NCBI GenBank assembly: GCA_001548435.1
Contig: AP017308.1
Coordinates: 4,969,030-5,033,029, forward strand
Direction of reading: 5' to 3'
From: Leptolyngbya sp. NIES-3755
GTDB lineage: Bacteria; Cyanobacteriota; Cyanobacteriia; Leptolyngbyales; Leptolyngbyaceae
Length of the DNA: 64,000 nt
The notes beneath the pieces were generated by a model that saw nothing but the letters and a program-made list of their open reading frames with translations, was not told the origin of the DNA and ran no database searches. The position numbers and the translations under genes are program-made. Of this stretch, positions 50,951-60,061 are shown piece after piece. Position 1 is the first letter of the stretch. Each line of letters starts with the position of its first letter.

Positions 50951-52261
50951 CTACTTTTGAGGTTTGCGTCTCGTTCTTAGGAATTCAGGAATATCAAGTC
51001 CTGGTGGTTTCTGCTGAGTTGAGTCTGGAGTGGCAGGAGGTTGACTCACCGGAGGAGCAGAGATCGATCGAGCTTTCGGCTGTGGAATCGTTGCGCCCTT
51101 CGTACTCGCTTGCGGCTGTATTTCTTGAGTAAATCCAGTCGCAATCACCGTAATCCGAATTTCGCCTTGCAGTCTGTCATCAATCACCGCACCAAAAATA
51201 ATATTGGCGTTCGGATCAACGGCTTCATAAATAATGTCTGCCGCTTGGCTCACTTCATGCAAGGTGAGATCAGATCCGCCCGTAATGTTGAAGACTACGC
51301 CACGAGCACCATCGATCGACGCTTCCAACAAGGGAGAAGAAATTGCCGCAACCGCCGCTTCTCTCGCTCGTGACTTGCCAGACCCGATCCCGATTCCCAT
51401 CAAAGCCGATCCTGCATCTGCCATGATCGCTCTGACATCGGCAAAATCCACGTTCACTAATCCGGGGATCGTGATGATATCTGAAATCCCTTGTACCCCT
51501 TGGCGCAGAATATCATCGGCAGTTTTGAACGCTTCTTGAACTGGAGTTTGTTCTGAAACGACCGAAAGAATCTTATCGTTCGGAATAATAATCAGCGTAT
51601 CTACACGGCTTTGAAGTGCAGCAACTCCTTCTTCTGCCTGCCCTGTTCGTCGCCGACCTTCAAACGTAAACGGACGAGTTACGATCCCAACCGTTAGCGC
51701 CCCTAATTCTTTTGCCACTTCAGCCACGATCGGAGCCGCACCTGTTCCAGTACCGCCACCCATCCCAGCAGTGATAAAGACTAAATCCGCATTTTCGAGT
51801 GCCGCAGCAATTTCATCCCGCGATTCTTCTGCCGCTTTTTGACCGATCGCAGGATTTCCGCCCGCACCGAGTCCGCGAGTTAACTTTTGACCGACCTGCA
51901 ACCGTTTCATCGAGGTCGATTGCGCCAATGCTTGAGCATCCGTATTGATCGACCAGAACTCAACCCCAGCCACATCGCTTGCAATCATTCGGTTGACCGC
52001 ATTACTGCCGCCACCGCCCACGCCAATCACCTTAATCTTTGCAATGCTTCCAGGCACGATATCACCACTCCTTGCATCTTCAGGAACCGTCTTAAGCCCC
52101 AGACCTTGGTTATGGTACAGCCCAGAATTAAACGGATTGGAATTGTCCGAGGTTGAGAAGTTATTCATTTGCCCTTCCGTATTCGAGGTGGCAATGCCGG
52201 ATTCAGGCTGGTGATTCAGCGTCATTGGGTTGGCATTCGACTCATTATGATTAAGCGTCAT
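50951..52261 (-). CDS. ftsZ: Cell division GTPase FtsZ
   Basis: 436 residues from the ATG at 52261, with a repeated MTLNH at the N-terminus (an upstream start at 52327 is less likely). The GTP-binding domain has [16 protein letters not shown], the tubulin signature [17 protein letters not shown], and [17 protein letters not shown]; the C-terminus ends in the conserved [10 protein letters not shown] peptide used by partner proteins. The C-terminal linker is Pro/Gln/Ser-rich. It polymerises into the division ring. Downstream of ftsQ with 121 bp between, the common cyanobacterial order. Confidence 0.96.
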   Translation of the reverse strand: MTLNHNESNANPMTLNHQPESGIATSNTEGQMNNFSTSDNSNPFNSGLYHNQGLGLKTVPEDARSGDIVPGSIAKIKVIGVGGGGSNAVNRMIASDVAGVEFWSINTDAQALAQSTSMKRLQVGQKLTRGLGAGGNPAIGQKAAEESRDEIAAALENADLVFITAGMGGGTGTGAAPIVAEVAKELGALTVGIVTRPFTFEGRRRTGQAEEGVAALQSRVDTLIIIPNDKILSVVSEQTPVQEAFKTADDILRQGVQGISDIITIPGLVNVDFADVRAIMADAGSALMGIGIGSGKSRAREAAVAAISSPLLEASIDGARGVVFNITGGSDLTLHEVSQAADIIYEAVDPNANIIFGAVIDDRLQGEIRITVIATGFTQEIQPQASTKGATIPQPKARSISAPPVSQPPATPDSTQQKPPGLDIPEFLRTRRKPQK

Positions 52262-52382
52262 TGGGATTTCAAGCGATGGAGATGAACAAAAGAGAAGTCT
52301 AAAAGGGCGACTGAACTCGATTAGCACATTAGCTTATCAGGACTCGCGACCGTTGGCTGGAAATTTTCCCACAACTTTTGCT

Positions 52383-53195
52383 CTATGGAGTACCTAATTT
52401 TACCGGAGTTTTTGTCGTATTCATTTGCAGAAGTGGAGAATTTGGATTTCTTAAGTCGATCGACAAAATTTGTGCCCCACTCATCCGACTCGGCAGCCGC
52501 CGCATCTCGTCTAACACTTTGAGTTGCGCCGGAAAGTTTGAACCATAGACACCAAACTGTACCGCACCCAGTTCGGTTTTGAGAATTAAATTTGTCGGAT
52601 CTTCCCAGTTCGCTTCCAAAATCTTGACTGGACTCTGGCGAATGGTGCGATAAAAGGTCGCCCAATTGGAACGATAGCGCTCTGGGTTGCCAATAATTTT
52701 TAAGGGCGGCAGTTTGAAGTTTGGGTTCAAGTTCGTGTAGCTGTCTTGCGGCATCCACACGCCTGTTTCGTCAATCAGTCCGGGTTGAGAAGTCTTAGAA
52801 ACTGTTTGCGCGATCGGGATTCGTTCTCGAACACGCACCGTTAAACTCGGCGGAAACAATTGTCGATCGACGGTGGCATCTGCGATGGGCGCTTTTGCCT
52901 TGAGTGCGTCTGAAATCGATTGGGGCTGCACTTTTAGGAGCGATTGCGGGTATGCGATCGGTAAAAGTGTGCGAATTGTCTGCTCAGAGATAAATCGGTT
53001 GCCTTTGATTGTAACCTGCTCTGGCTTGCGAATCACCCAGGCGGGCAGCGTTGCCACCCAGAGCGCACTTGCGGCAAAACCTGCGATCGCAACGTTGCGC
53101 CAACTGGTTTGCAAAAATCGATTGCGACGCTGGCGACGAAGTTTTTGACGGCGCTGGGACAGTTCAGTGCGTGACACGGGGGCGATGCTGGTCAT
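52383..53195 (-). CDS. ftsQ: Cell division protein FtsQ
   Basis: 270 residues from the ATG at 53195, where the protein-like sequence begins; upstream in-frame ATGs lack support. One membrane anchor (VAIAGFAASALWVATLPAW, about 38-56), then the POTRA domain (about 60-130; VTIKGNRFISEQTIRTLL, APIADATVDRQLFPPSL) and the FtsQ beta domain (VKILEANWEDPTNLILKTEL, ILSIDLRNPNSPLLQM). It links the FtsZ ring with periplasmic wall synthesis. Basic Arg-rich N-terminus faces the cytoplasm. Confidence 0.9.
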   Translation of the reverse strand: MTSIAPVSRTELSQRRQKLRRQRRNRFLQTSWRNVAIAGFAASALWVATLPAWVIRKPEQVTIKGNRFISEQTIRTLLPIAYPQSLLKVQPQSISDALKAKAPIADATVDRQLFPPSLTVRVRERIPIAQTVSKTSQPGLIDETGVWMPQDSYTNLNPNFKLPPLKIIGNPERYRSNWATFYRTIRQSPVKILEANWEDPTNLILKTELGAVQFGVYGSNFPAQLKVLDEMRRLPSRMSGAQILSIDLRNPNSPLLQMNTTKTPVKLGTP

Positions 53196-53372
53196 TGTGA
53201 GGATACGAATCGCGGAGCAACGGGTAAGACTGAGAATTGAAGCCATTCTGACAGGTGTTTCGGTGGATCTCAAGCAACTGATAAATCTCGAAATCTACCG
53301 GGTTCTGGCGCTGGCTTTAGAGGTCTACTCTAATCGATTTGACTAAAGTTGCAAGCTTTTTTCTGAAGTCCT

Positions 53373-53765
53373 TCAACTCGGTGTTTCTTGTAGCAAAGTT
53401 GCCACCCGTTCTCCGAATTCTGGATCGACGTTCGCCAGACTCAAAAGTTGCAAATATTCCTGCCGAGTTAATCCATTTTTTTCAATAATCGCGATCGCTT
53501 CTCCTTCGATATCCTGTTGAATCCGCGCCGATTCCGAATCCGTTTCCGCTGCCTGCAATTCTCCTTCTCGTCGTTCAATCAGGGCGACGACTTGCAAACA
53601 GGCTTGGACAAATTGATTGAGTTTTTCGGATGGGATCGTGTTGACATCTAGGTTTGAGCTAATTGGGGGATCGCTGACAGGTTGCGCCCAGATTGCGCTA
53701 GGGTGAGCTAGACCGCAAAATAATGAGAGCGCGATCGCGAAAATTAGTTTAAGAATTCGAGCCAT
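53373..53765 (-). CDS. DUF4168 family exported protein
   Basis: 130 residues. Signal peptide (LKLIFAIALSLFCGLAHP, cleavage near SAIWA-QP) and a helical mature part (EKLNQFVQACLQVVALIERREGE split, then EGEAIAIIEKNGLTRQEYLQLLS). Matches the DUF4168 pattern in cyanobacteria; the function is unknown. The start codon is positions 53763-53765 and overlaps by two bases the ATG of the divergent DUF2288 gene, so each gene's ribosome site and leader lie inside the other's coding region. Confidence 0.8.
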   Translation of the reverse strand: MARILKLIFAIALSLFCGLAHPSAIWAQPVSDPPISSNLDVNTIPSEKLNQFVQACLQVVALIERREGELQAAETDSESARIQQDIEGEAIAIIEKNGLTRQEYLQLLSLANVDPEFGERVATLLQETPS

Positions 53766-54057
53766 GTCAGATTTAAAAGCAGAACTAAGAGAATCTTTGG
53801 ACGAAGCAGAGTGGGAATGGTTAATGCCTCATGCCGATCGCGATGCGGTGATTATGGTGTCCGATTCGCTCGATCTGGTCGATGTTGGATATGCGATCGC
53901 CAACGATCAAACTACTTCAGTTCAGCAGTGGATTCAAGATTGTCTGATTTATAAACCGTCGATCGAGCAGAAATCCGTCTGGAATGAGGATCAGACCAAA
54001 CGCTTCCAGGCATTGATTCTTCAGCCTTATGTATTGATTCAAGAATTAGCGGCTTAG
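53764..54057 (+). CDS. DUF2288 family protein
   Basis: 97 residues. MSDLKAELRESLDEAEWEWL followed by LMPHADRDAVIMVSDSLDLVDV and SVQQWIQDCLIYKPS matches DUF2288, a small cytoplasmic family of unknown function. Start is fixed by the family N-terminus. It shares the CATG start overlap with the DUF4168 gene. Its stop overlaps the YdcF gene by 4 bp (convergent). Confidence 0.85.
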   Translation: MSDLKAELRESLDEAEWEWLMPHADRDAVIMVSDSLDLVDVGYAIANDQTTSVQQWIQDCLIYKPSIEQKSVWNEDQTKRFQALILQPYVLIQELAA

Positions 54058-54671
54058 GGTTCTTTGGCAGGAGCAAGCTGCGCCCCTGTCTGTCCCGTTG
54101 CGACCCAAAGCACTGCCCGTCCTCCATCTCGCAGAGCCTTAGACATCGGCTCGTCCAAGTGATTAGACGGGATCGAGACGGGCTGAATATTAATCCCACG
54201 ACTACCAAAGACAATTTCTCCGATCACCTGAGCGCGACGCATGTGATAGTCCGAAGTAATCAGGTAAACACTACGAACATTCTTCTGACGCAATCGATCG
54301 ACTAACGACGTAAAGTTCGTCACCGTATCAACCGCTTGATAATCCAGATTCAATCGATGCAGATCCACACCCGTTCTGGAAAATACTCGCTCTGCATACT
54401 CACGTGGCGCACCAGAAGAAATCCAAACAGGTAAATTCGGGTGCTGCTTGGCAAATTTTGCGCTAAAAACCTCTCGTTCTTCCGAGCCACCTAACACGAC
54501 GATCGCGTCTGGTTGCTCAAAATGAAGTCTTGCCGATCGCACTCCCATCCACAAAGCGAATGGAGTCAGGAGAAGCAACCAAGGAAACGATCGTTTCCGA
54601 CTTTTGCGGTGATGATGATAATGACCTGGCGAAACGGCTTTCACACGCACGATGCCACCCCTGCACAACAC
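54054..54671 (-). CDS. YdcF/DUF218 family membrane-anchored protein
   Basis: 205 residues. A basic His-rich N-terminus, one anchor (FPWLLLLTPFALWMGVRSA), and a DUF218 core: DAIVVLGGSEEREVFSAKFA, WISSGAPREYAERVF, VTNFTSLVDRL, and SVYLITSDYHMRRAQVIGEI. The VLGG and SDYHMRRA motifs are family hallmarks; members such as ElyC and SanA affect envelope and peptidoglycan metabolism. The ATG at 54671 is kept because no later start gives a better anchor. Overlaps the convergent DUF2288 gene by 4 bp. Confidence 0.85.
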   Translation of the reverse strand: MLCRGGIVRVKAVSPGHYHHHRKSRKRSFPWLLLLTPFALWMGVRSARLHFEQPDAIVVLGGSEEREVFSAKFAKQHPNLPVWISSGAPREYAERVFSRTGVDLHRLNLDYQAVDTVTNFTSLVDRLRQKNVRSVYLITSDYHMRRAQVIGEIVFGSRGINIQPVSIPSNHLDEPMSKALRDGGRAVLWVATGQTGAQLAPAKEP

Positions 54672-54720
54672 ATTAGAAATTCATGCCCACCTTACCAGAC
54701 ACTTTGCGAAACCGATCAAA

Positions 54721-55605
54721 TTATTGTCCGCGACCTTCTTGGGCAGCTTGGGCGGATTGTGCTTGAGCGATCGCAGCTTGGATTCGAGGCACAGCAAAGA
54801 ATTTTTGAGTATCTGCCATTAATCTTGCGCCCCAAAGATTTTCAACCAAGAATTTAGGTTCACCATATCGCGCATCTGCTTTCAGTGCCGCTTCTGCGAG
54901 TGTGAAGGCTTCCGCCTGGTTGCCTTTTCGGAAGAGTGCCACTGCGATCGCCAACTGTGGTTCTGCGGTGGTCTTGGGATCGATCGCGACCGATTGCCGC
55001 CAGAGTTTGATCGCTTCGTCGATCTTGCCTTCCTCGTAGCGGATCAGTCCGATGTTATTGATGGCGGGCCAAAACGTTTTATCGAGTGAAACGGCTTTTT
55101 CGTAATTCGCGATCGCTTCTCGATTTCGCTTCAACATGAAATTGGCATTGCCCATATCGAAATAAGCACCAGCCACATCAGGCTTAATTTTCAGCCCTGC
55201 TTGAATCTGCTTAATTGACTCTTCGTATTGTGCCTTTTGGAAATGCGCTGTTCCTAGAGCGAACAAGATCGCAGGATTCTTGGGATCAAGTGAACCTGCT
55301 CTTTGAAGTGCTGGGATCGCTTCGTCGGCTCGTTTCGTCTCTAAATACAAACCGCCCAAGACTGCCCAAGTTTCAGGACGTTTGGGAGCGAGTTGTACTG
55401 CCAATCTTGCGCGTGCAAGTGCTAACTGATTCTGATTAAACTGTGCAAGTTGTGACGCTTCTTGAATCAGTCCAATGCCCTGTTGTTCGAGTTTGTCAAA
55501 ATCAACTTGGGGGGCATGGGGGATCAGCGCTTGAGCGAATGCGGGTTGGCTCGTCCACAGTCCGAGAATCAAGCAAATTGAGAGGATAGAGAGACGTTTG
55601 GGCAC
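54721..55605 (-). CDS. Exported TPR-repeat protein
   Basis: 294 residues. Signal peptide (LSICLILGLWTSQPAFA). Five to six tetratricopeptide repeats run from about 75 to 250 (PETWAVLGGLYLETKRADEA, PAILFALGTAHFQKAQYEES, AGAYFDMGNANFMLKRNREA, WPAINNIGLIRYEEGKIDEA), each with the WLGYAFAP-type pattern. The C-terminus is Ala/Gln-rich (IQAAIAQAQSAQAAQ). A periplasmic or lumenal scaffold protein; partners unknown. Same strand as YdcF, 49 bp upstream. Confidence 0.85.
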   Translation of the reverse strand: MPKRLSILSICLILGLWTSQPAFAQALIPHAPQVDFDKLEQQGIGLIQEASQLAQFNQNQLALARARLAVQLAPKRPETWAVLGGLYLETKRADEAIPALQRAGSLDPKNPAILFALGTAHFQKAQYEESIKQIQAGLKIKPDVAGAYFDMGNANFMLKRNREAIANYEKAVSLDKTFWPAINNIGLIRYEEGKIDEAIKLWRQSVAIDPKTTAEPQLAIAVALFRKGNQAEAFTLAEAALKADARYGEPKFLVENLWGARLMADTQKFFAVPRIQAAIAQAQSAQAAQEGRGQ

Positions 55606-55837
55606 AACAAAGCCTTTTGAAAAAACTGCAAGAGATATGGAGTAAGCTTAATCGATCTTGTTAACTTTGGGGCAGGAGATGTTCGATCGAAGAATTCCCT
55701 TTCTTTCCTTTCACAACTCTGGAGGAATTCCCGGAAAGATAAATTCTCGTTCTACATCTTGCGCTTTCCTCAAACTGGAGTTAGATTAAACGCTACCTAT
55801 AGCGTCTTACTTTAATCTATCGTTTGAGGAATCTTTC

Positions 55838-56617
55838 ATGGTTCAATCTATTGCTGTTCCCAATTTTACCGATATGTCTGATTCAGCGTTGCCCACTCGC
55901 ACAGCAGAATTTCCCTCGATCGATCCGCTCAACGATGGCAAAAGTCGGATCGCGCTCTTGTCCCACATGGGTAACGATTTAGACATTGTGAACGATGCGA
56001 GAGCGAGTTTTGATAAAGTCTCGATCGACCTAGATGAGAAAGATGTCAAACTGATTCGCTACTTGATCCAACATCATCATACGTCCCCGTTTCGCGGCGT
56101 TGTCTTTAAGTTCAAAGTGAAAGCACCGCTGTTTGTCGCACGTCAGTGGTGGAAGCATGTGATCGCTTCTTCGCATAACGACGAGCAAGTGGGCTGGAAT
56201 GAGAAGAGTTTTCGCTATGTTGCGATCGAGGATTCTGAAGATTTCTACGTTCCCGCTTCATTCCGCCAGCAGTCCAAATCGAATCGGCAAGCAACTTTCG
56301 GCGAAATTCCCGAAGAGCAGAATCAAAAAGCGCTAGACATCTATCGCGCTCAATGTGAAGCCAGCTACAAAGCTTACAAAGACTTGCTCGAATTGGGAGT
56401 TGGACGGGAACAAGCTCGTGGCGTTTTAGTTCCAAGCGTTTACACCTCTTGGGTTTGGACAGTTTCGCTGCAATCCGTTCTGCACTTTATCGGACTGCGG
56501 AAAGGGGAAGGCGCACAGCAGGAAATTCACTTCTATGCCGATGCAATTTCTCAATTGATTCAGCCGATCGTGCCTCAGACGATCGCGGCTTGGGAGGACC
56601 TCAATCGATCGTTCTAA
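55838..56617 (+). CDS. thyX: FAD-dependent thymidylate synthase ThyX
   Basis: 259 residues. ThyX core: YLIQHHHTSPFRGVVFKF, VARQWWKHVIASSHNDEQ, then GWNEKSFRYVAIED, and C-terminal GREQARGVLVPSVYTSW. In the usual motif RHR-x7-S-x-RY the first part (RQWWKH) and the SxRY part are separated here by an insertion of about ten residues, which I believe is characteristic of cyanobacterial ThyX. It makes dTMP from dUMP with FAD and folate. Cyanobacteria generally use ThyX instead of ThyA. Confidence 0.93.
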   Translation: MVQSIAVPNFTDMSDSALPTRTAEFPSIDPLNDGKSRIALLSHMGNDLDIVNDARASFDKVSIDLDEKDVKLIRYLIQHHHTSPFRGVVFKFKVKAPLFVARQWWKHVIASSHNDEQVGWNEKSFRYVAIEDSEDFYVPASFRQQSKSNRQATFGEIPEEQNQKALDIYRAQCEASYKAYKDLLELGVGREQARGVLVPSVYTSWVWTVSLQSVLHFIGLRKGEGAQQEIHFYADAISQLIQPIVPQTIAAWEDLNRSF

Positions 56618-56785
56618 TCTTTCTGAGATCAAATTGCGAACTCTGTGTCCCATTCGGCTGCGGAGTTCTTTTTTCTTTTAGAAATGAACGGAAATACTGT
56701 CGATCGCACAGTAAGATTTTATGGAATCTTTAAAGACCCGATTCAACAAGATGCTACGAGGGACGCACAGAAAGGAAGAACAATC

Positions 56786-57442
56786 ATGAATATCATCGAA
56801 CTGTTTGAAAGAGGCGGCGTGACCATGATCCCGCTGTTTGTTCTCTCAATCTTGTCGCTTGGAGCCATTATTGAGCGATCGTGGTTTTGGTTCAACGTCC
56901 TGAATAAAGAGAAAGAAGTTGCAGGACGAATTCTCGAAACCTCTAGACGCGATTGGGAAGCAGCGGTCGAAATTGCACGTCAATCTTATGATCAACCGAT
57001 CGGACGTTTTCTCTACGCTCCGATGCGCCTACAAAATCCTGACCCAGAACTTTTTCGTCTCGCACTGGAATCTTCTGCGGATGAAGAAATCGCTTCAATG
57101 CGTCGTGGAGACAAAATTCTCGAAGCGGTGATTGCATTATCTCCACTGCTTGGGCTGTTGGGAACTGTGATCGGTCTAATTCTGTCACTACGATCGATTC
57201 GGATTGGCGACATCGGAACTGCTTCAACTGCTGGTGTCACAACCGGGATTGGGGAAGCACTGATTAGTACTGCAACTGGGCTAGTCGTCGCGATTTTCAG
57301 CCTTGCCTTTTACCGAGTATTTCAAGGACTCATCTTCAATCAGGCAAAGATCTTTCGTCGCACAGGCAACGACCTAGAATTGCTCTACCGCCAAAAATGG
57401 CAACTGACTCACAATAACCCGTTGCACAAAGACGATCTATAG
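56786..57442 (+). CDS. exbB: MotA/TolQ/ExbB proton-channel family protein
   Basis: 218 residues from the ATG at 56786, with GGAAG before it; the upstream open frame is not protein-like. Three membrane segments: [39 protein letters not shown], and [19 protein letters not shown]. The central LGTVIGLI motif and the TGIGEAL segment are typical of ExbB/TolQ. With ExbD it forms a proton-driven motor that energises outer-membrane transport. exbD starts 20 bp downstream. Confidence 0.9.
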   Translation: MNIIELFERGGVTMIPLFVLSILSLGAIIERSWFWFNVLNKEKEVAGRILETSRRDWEAAVEIARQSYDQPIGRFLYAPMRLQNPDPELFRLALESSADEEIASMRRGDKILEAVIALSPLLGLLGTVIGLILSLRSIRIGDIGTASTAGVTTGIGEALISTATGLVVAIFSLAFYRVFQGLIFNQAKIFRRTGNDLELLYRQKWQLTHNNPLHKDDL

Positions 57443-57462
57443 TTCCTCACTCGATTAGCGCC

Positions 57463-58101
57463 ATGAAAGTAAATCTCGACTCTCAACCTGATGAAGCTCA
57501 GATCCAGATCATCCCGCTGATCGATGTGATCTTTTGTATTCTGACGTTCTTTATCCTTGCCGCGCTTCAACTCACTCGCCAACAAGGAATCGGGTTAGAG
57601 CTTCCGTCCTCTCAAACGAGTAGTTTGCTGACGGCTGATCAGCTTGTGATTAACATCGACTCCAACGGGCAAACCTATTTGTCAAGTCAGGGACAGCGAC
57701 AACTCATCGATCGTGCTCAGCTTTTCCAACTCGCTCAGGAGTATCACCAACAGCGACCCGAAGGACTCTTAGTGATCGCAGCTTCACAAACAGCGTTCTA
57801 CAACGATGTCATTCAAACAATGGACATTCTGCGGCAGGTTGCTCCCGATCGCGTTGCGCTTTCCACTGCTGCTGAACAACCCGGACAACCCCAACAAGGA
57901 CAGCCTCAAGCCCCTGGAACCATTCCGCAAATTACCCCCGCTCCGAACTTGGTTCCCAGTCCAACGGCTCCAACGAACACCTTGCCCACGAATCCCGCGA
58001 ATCCGAATCTCACGCCAACGACTCCAGTTCAGCCAATTTCTCCACAGGTTCCCGCTCCTACTCCAACGGCTCCAGGTGGCGCAGTTCCACAATCCCCGTA
58101 G
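57463..58101 (+). CDS. exbD: ExbD/TolR protein with Pro-rich C-terminus
   Basis: 212 residues. One anchor near the N-terminus with the proton-path aspartate (IIPLIDVIFCILTFFILAAL), then the TolR/ExbD periplasmic domain (VINIDSNGQTYLSSQGQ, RPEGLLVIAASQTAFYNDVI). From about 140 on, a long Pro/Thr/Gln/Ala-rich tail (PGTIPQITPAPNLVPSPTAP) replaces the usual short end. The tail resembles TonB's Pro-rich spacer and could span the periplasm. No tonB gene is adjacent. Confidence 0.88.
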   Translation: MKVNLDSQPDEAQIQIIPLIDVIFCILTFFILAALQLTRQQGIGLELPSSQTSSLLTADQLVINIDSNGQTYLSSQGQRQLIDRAQLFQLAQEYHQQRPEGLLVIAASQTAFYNDVIQTMDILRQVAPDRVALSTAAEQPGQPQQGQPQAPGTIPQITPAPNLVPSPTAPTNTLPTNPANPNLTPTTPVQPISPQVPAPTPTAPGGAVPQSP

Positions 58102-58213
58102 TGAAACTTACTCTATCCAAACGACTGAATTGCGATGAGCGTTGGGTAGTTCACTGCTGGCTGTGATTGATGAAGCCTTACAATGGAGCTATTCAGTGAA
58201 GGTAATTTTAGTA

Positions 58214-58444
58214 ATGAACTACCAAAACTTCATCACAATTGAACCTGATAAACGAGGTGGAAAACCTTGTGTACGTGGTTTAAGAATCACAGTTTATGAA
58301 GTGCTGGAGTACTTAGCTTCCGAGATGACTGAAGCAGAAATTCTTGACGATTTCCCCGATCTGACGCGAGAAGACCTAAAAGCCTGTATTGCTTATGCTG
58401 TGGACCGCGAACGTCGGTTGATGATTTCTCCATTATCTGCATGA
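58214..58444 (+). CDS. DUF433 antitoxin, orphan
   Basis: 76 residues from the ATG at 58214. The motif sequence ITIEPDKRGGKPCVRGLRIT followed by YLASEMTEAEILDDFPDL matches DUF433, a VapB-like antitoxin family. Its usual partner, a DUF5615 PIN-like toxin gene starting within a few bases downstream, is not there: the next gene is a methyltransferase on the opposite strand. It may be the remainder of a lost pair. Confidence 0.8.
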   Translation: MNYQNFITIEPDKRGGKPCVRGLRITVYEVLEYLASEMTEAEILDDFPDLTREDLKACIAYAVDRERRLMISPLSA

Positions 58445-58462
58445 GATTATTTGTAGTAAAGC

Positions 58463-59128
58463 TTACTTTGTCCAAACTGCTGAATATCGCCAAAAGAGAT
58501 GTCTTCTGATTTGAACGTTTTCTAGAAATCTGGAGTACATCTCTTTTGCTTGGGAAATAGTCAAGTATCTGTCAGTGCGAAGATGTTCGTGCATTGCTTC
58601 GATCGCTTCTCTCGATCGCTTAATTCCGCGATTTCTCAAATTCTCATAAACCCAATTCAGTGGAACAGCAACAACATCGATTAATCGATCGATTCCTTCA
58701 GGCTCAACTAAATCCAAAATTACAAGCTTTCCACCTGGTTTTAATGCTGCTTTGATTTTGGGTAATAGCAATTCTAACGAGACGTGATGCAGAGTCGCGA
58801 TCGACACAATCACATCAAATTGCTCGATCGGAAATTCCCATTTCAAAACATCTGCAACTTGAAAATCGATATTTGATAAAGACTGCGATCGAGCAATTTC
58901 GATCATGTTTGATGAGAGATCGATCGCGCAAACCTCCCAACCTCGATCCGCTAAAACTCTCGAAAACTCCCCAGTTCCGCATCCAATTTCAAGCACTTTC
59001 TGACCAGAAGACGGCAACTGATCCAACAAAAATGAGAAATAGTGATTGTTATGATCCCATCGTTGTTGTTCGTGGAGCGCAATGCGATCGAAGTCATTCC
59101 GAATCCTCTCAATCAATGACTCATCCAT
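58463..59128 (-). CDS. Class I SAM-dependent methyltransferase
   Basis: 221 residues. Motif I VLEIGCGTGEFSRVLADRG (about 40-58), motif II AIDLSSNMIEIARSQ, then the acidic loop QFDVIVSIATLHHVS and post-motif LKPGGKLVILDLVEPEG. The HH in LHHV is common in ubiquinone/menaquinone-type and small-molecule methyltransferases. Substrate unknown. Cytoplasmic, complete. Confidence 0.88.
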   Translation of the reverse strand: MDESLIERIRNDFDRIALHEQQRWDHNNHYFSFLLDQLPSSGQKVLEIGCGTGEFSRVLADRGWEVCAIDLSSNMIEIARSQSLSNIDFQVADVLKWEFPIEQFDVIVSIATLHHVSLELLLPKIKAALKPGGKLVILDLVEPEGIDRLIDVVAVPLNWVYENLRNRGIKRSREAIEAMHEHLRTDRYLTISQAKEMYSRFLENVQIRRHLFWRYSAVWTK

Positions 59129-59143
59129 AGTGTGATGCCGCTA

Positions 59144-59170
59144 AAAAATGGGTGAGCAATTTGCCCACCC
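59144..59170 (-). terminator. Terminator upstream of the methyltransferase gene
   Basis: Arms GGGTGAGCAA and TTGCCCACCC (59150-59170) pair with one mismatch and almost no loop. On the minus strand it is followed by ATTTTTTAG. It ends a transcript coming from the right, presumably the short frame at 59193-59264. Confidence 0.7.
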
Positions 59171-59192
59171 CAAAGACTAGCAATTCAAACCT

Positions 59193-59264
59193 CTAGCGTC
59201 GAATCGGAGTACCGCAGGGATAAGTCGCAACGGGTTCACGATCGACAACTGCAAAACGCTGCAT
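59193..59264 (-). CDS. Candidate 23-residue protein gene
   Basis: A minus-strand ATG at 59264 opens a 23-codon frame ending TAG at 59193. It starts MQRFAVVDREP and ends in a Cys-Gly-Thr-Pro-Ile-Arg-Arg tail. A T-tailed hairpin lies 23 bp after the stop, in the position expected for the end of its transcript. No strong ribosome site is seen. It is too short to recognise; a small regulatory or membrane-linked peptide is possible, or it could be chance. Confidence 0.4.
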   Translation of the reverse strand: MQRFAVVDREPVATYPCGTPIRR

Positions 59265-59327
59265 TTTTTAGAGACTGATCTCAGCACAGATGCGGTAAGA
59301 TCAATCCCCTCTACAACTGTGTGACTT

Positions 59328-59933
59328 ATGCTCGAAAACGCTGAACAACATCGCGCCAAAATGCAGCGCCGCAAAGAAGTTCAAGATCAACGAATTGCCG
59401 ATCGCACTCGCGAAAAAGGGTTAATCATCGTCAATACCGGAAACGGCAAAGGGAAAACCACTGCTGCTTTGGGAATGGTTTTACGATCGCTTGGTCACGG
59501 GTACAAAGTTGCGATCGTGCAATTCATCAAAGGAGCCTGGGAACCTGCCGAAAAAGCAGCCTTCGATCGTTGGGGTGATCAAATCGAATTTCATGCAATG
59601 GGAGAAGGTTTTACTTGGGAAACTCAAGATCGCGATCGTGACATTCTCAAAGCCACAGAAGCTTGGGAAACTGCCCTTTCGTATCTTCAAAATCCTGATT
59701 TTCGCCTAGTTTTACTCGACGAAGTGAACATTGCTCTAAAACTCGGATATCTCCAAGTTGAAACCGTTCTAGCGGGACTTGCTCAAAAGCCTGAAGATTC
59801 GCATGTCATTCTAACGGGACGGGGTGCACCTGCTGAATTAATTGAACGAGCAGACCTCGTAACCGAAATGACTCTCGTGAAACATCCTTTTCGGGAACAA
59901 GGAATCAAAGCCCAAGCTGGAATCGAATTCTAA
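59328..59933 (+). CDS. cobO: Cob(I)alamin adenosyltransferase, CobO/BtuR type
   Basis: 201 residues. The P-loop is VNTGNGKGKTTAALGM (about 35-50), followed by KVAIVQFIKGAWEPAEK, FTWETQDRDRDI, LVLLDEVNIALKLGYL, HVILTGRGAPAELIERAD and the end EMTLVKHPFREQGIKAQAGIEF, all BtuR/CobO family blocks. It adenosylates cobalt-corrinoids to make adenosylcobalamin. Complete. The rest of the cobalamin pathway is elsewhere. Confidence 0.95.
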   Translation: MLENAEQHRAKMQRRKEVQDQRIADRTREKGLIIVNTGNGKGKTTAALGMVLRSLGHGYKVAIVQFIKGAWEPAEKAAFDRWGDQIEFHAMGEGFTWETQDRDRDILKATEAWETALSYLQNPDFRLVLLDEVNIALKLGYLQVETVLAGLAQKPEDSHVILTGRGAPAELIERADLVTEMTLVKHPFREQGIKAQAGIEF

Positions 59934-60061
59934 TTCCGCAGTCTTACTCATCTGACTTGAGCTTGCCAACGTTTTTCAGTATTCACTCTGAAGAAACATC
60001 AAGCTTTTGCGTCTAAATTCTTCTAAGTAATCCGCTCTGTTGACTTCGGCTGAATTGAGAT

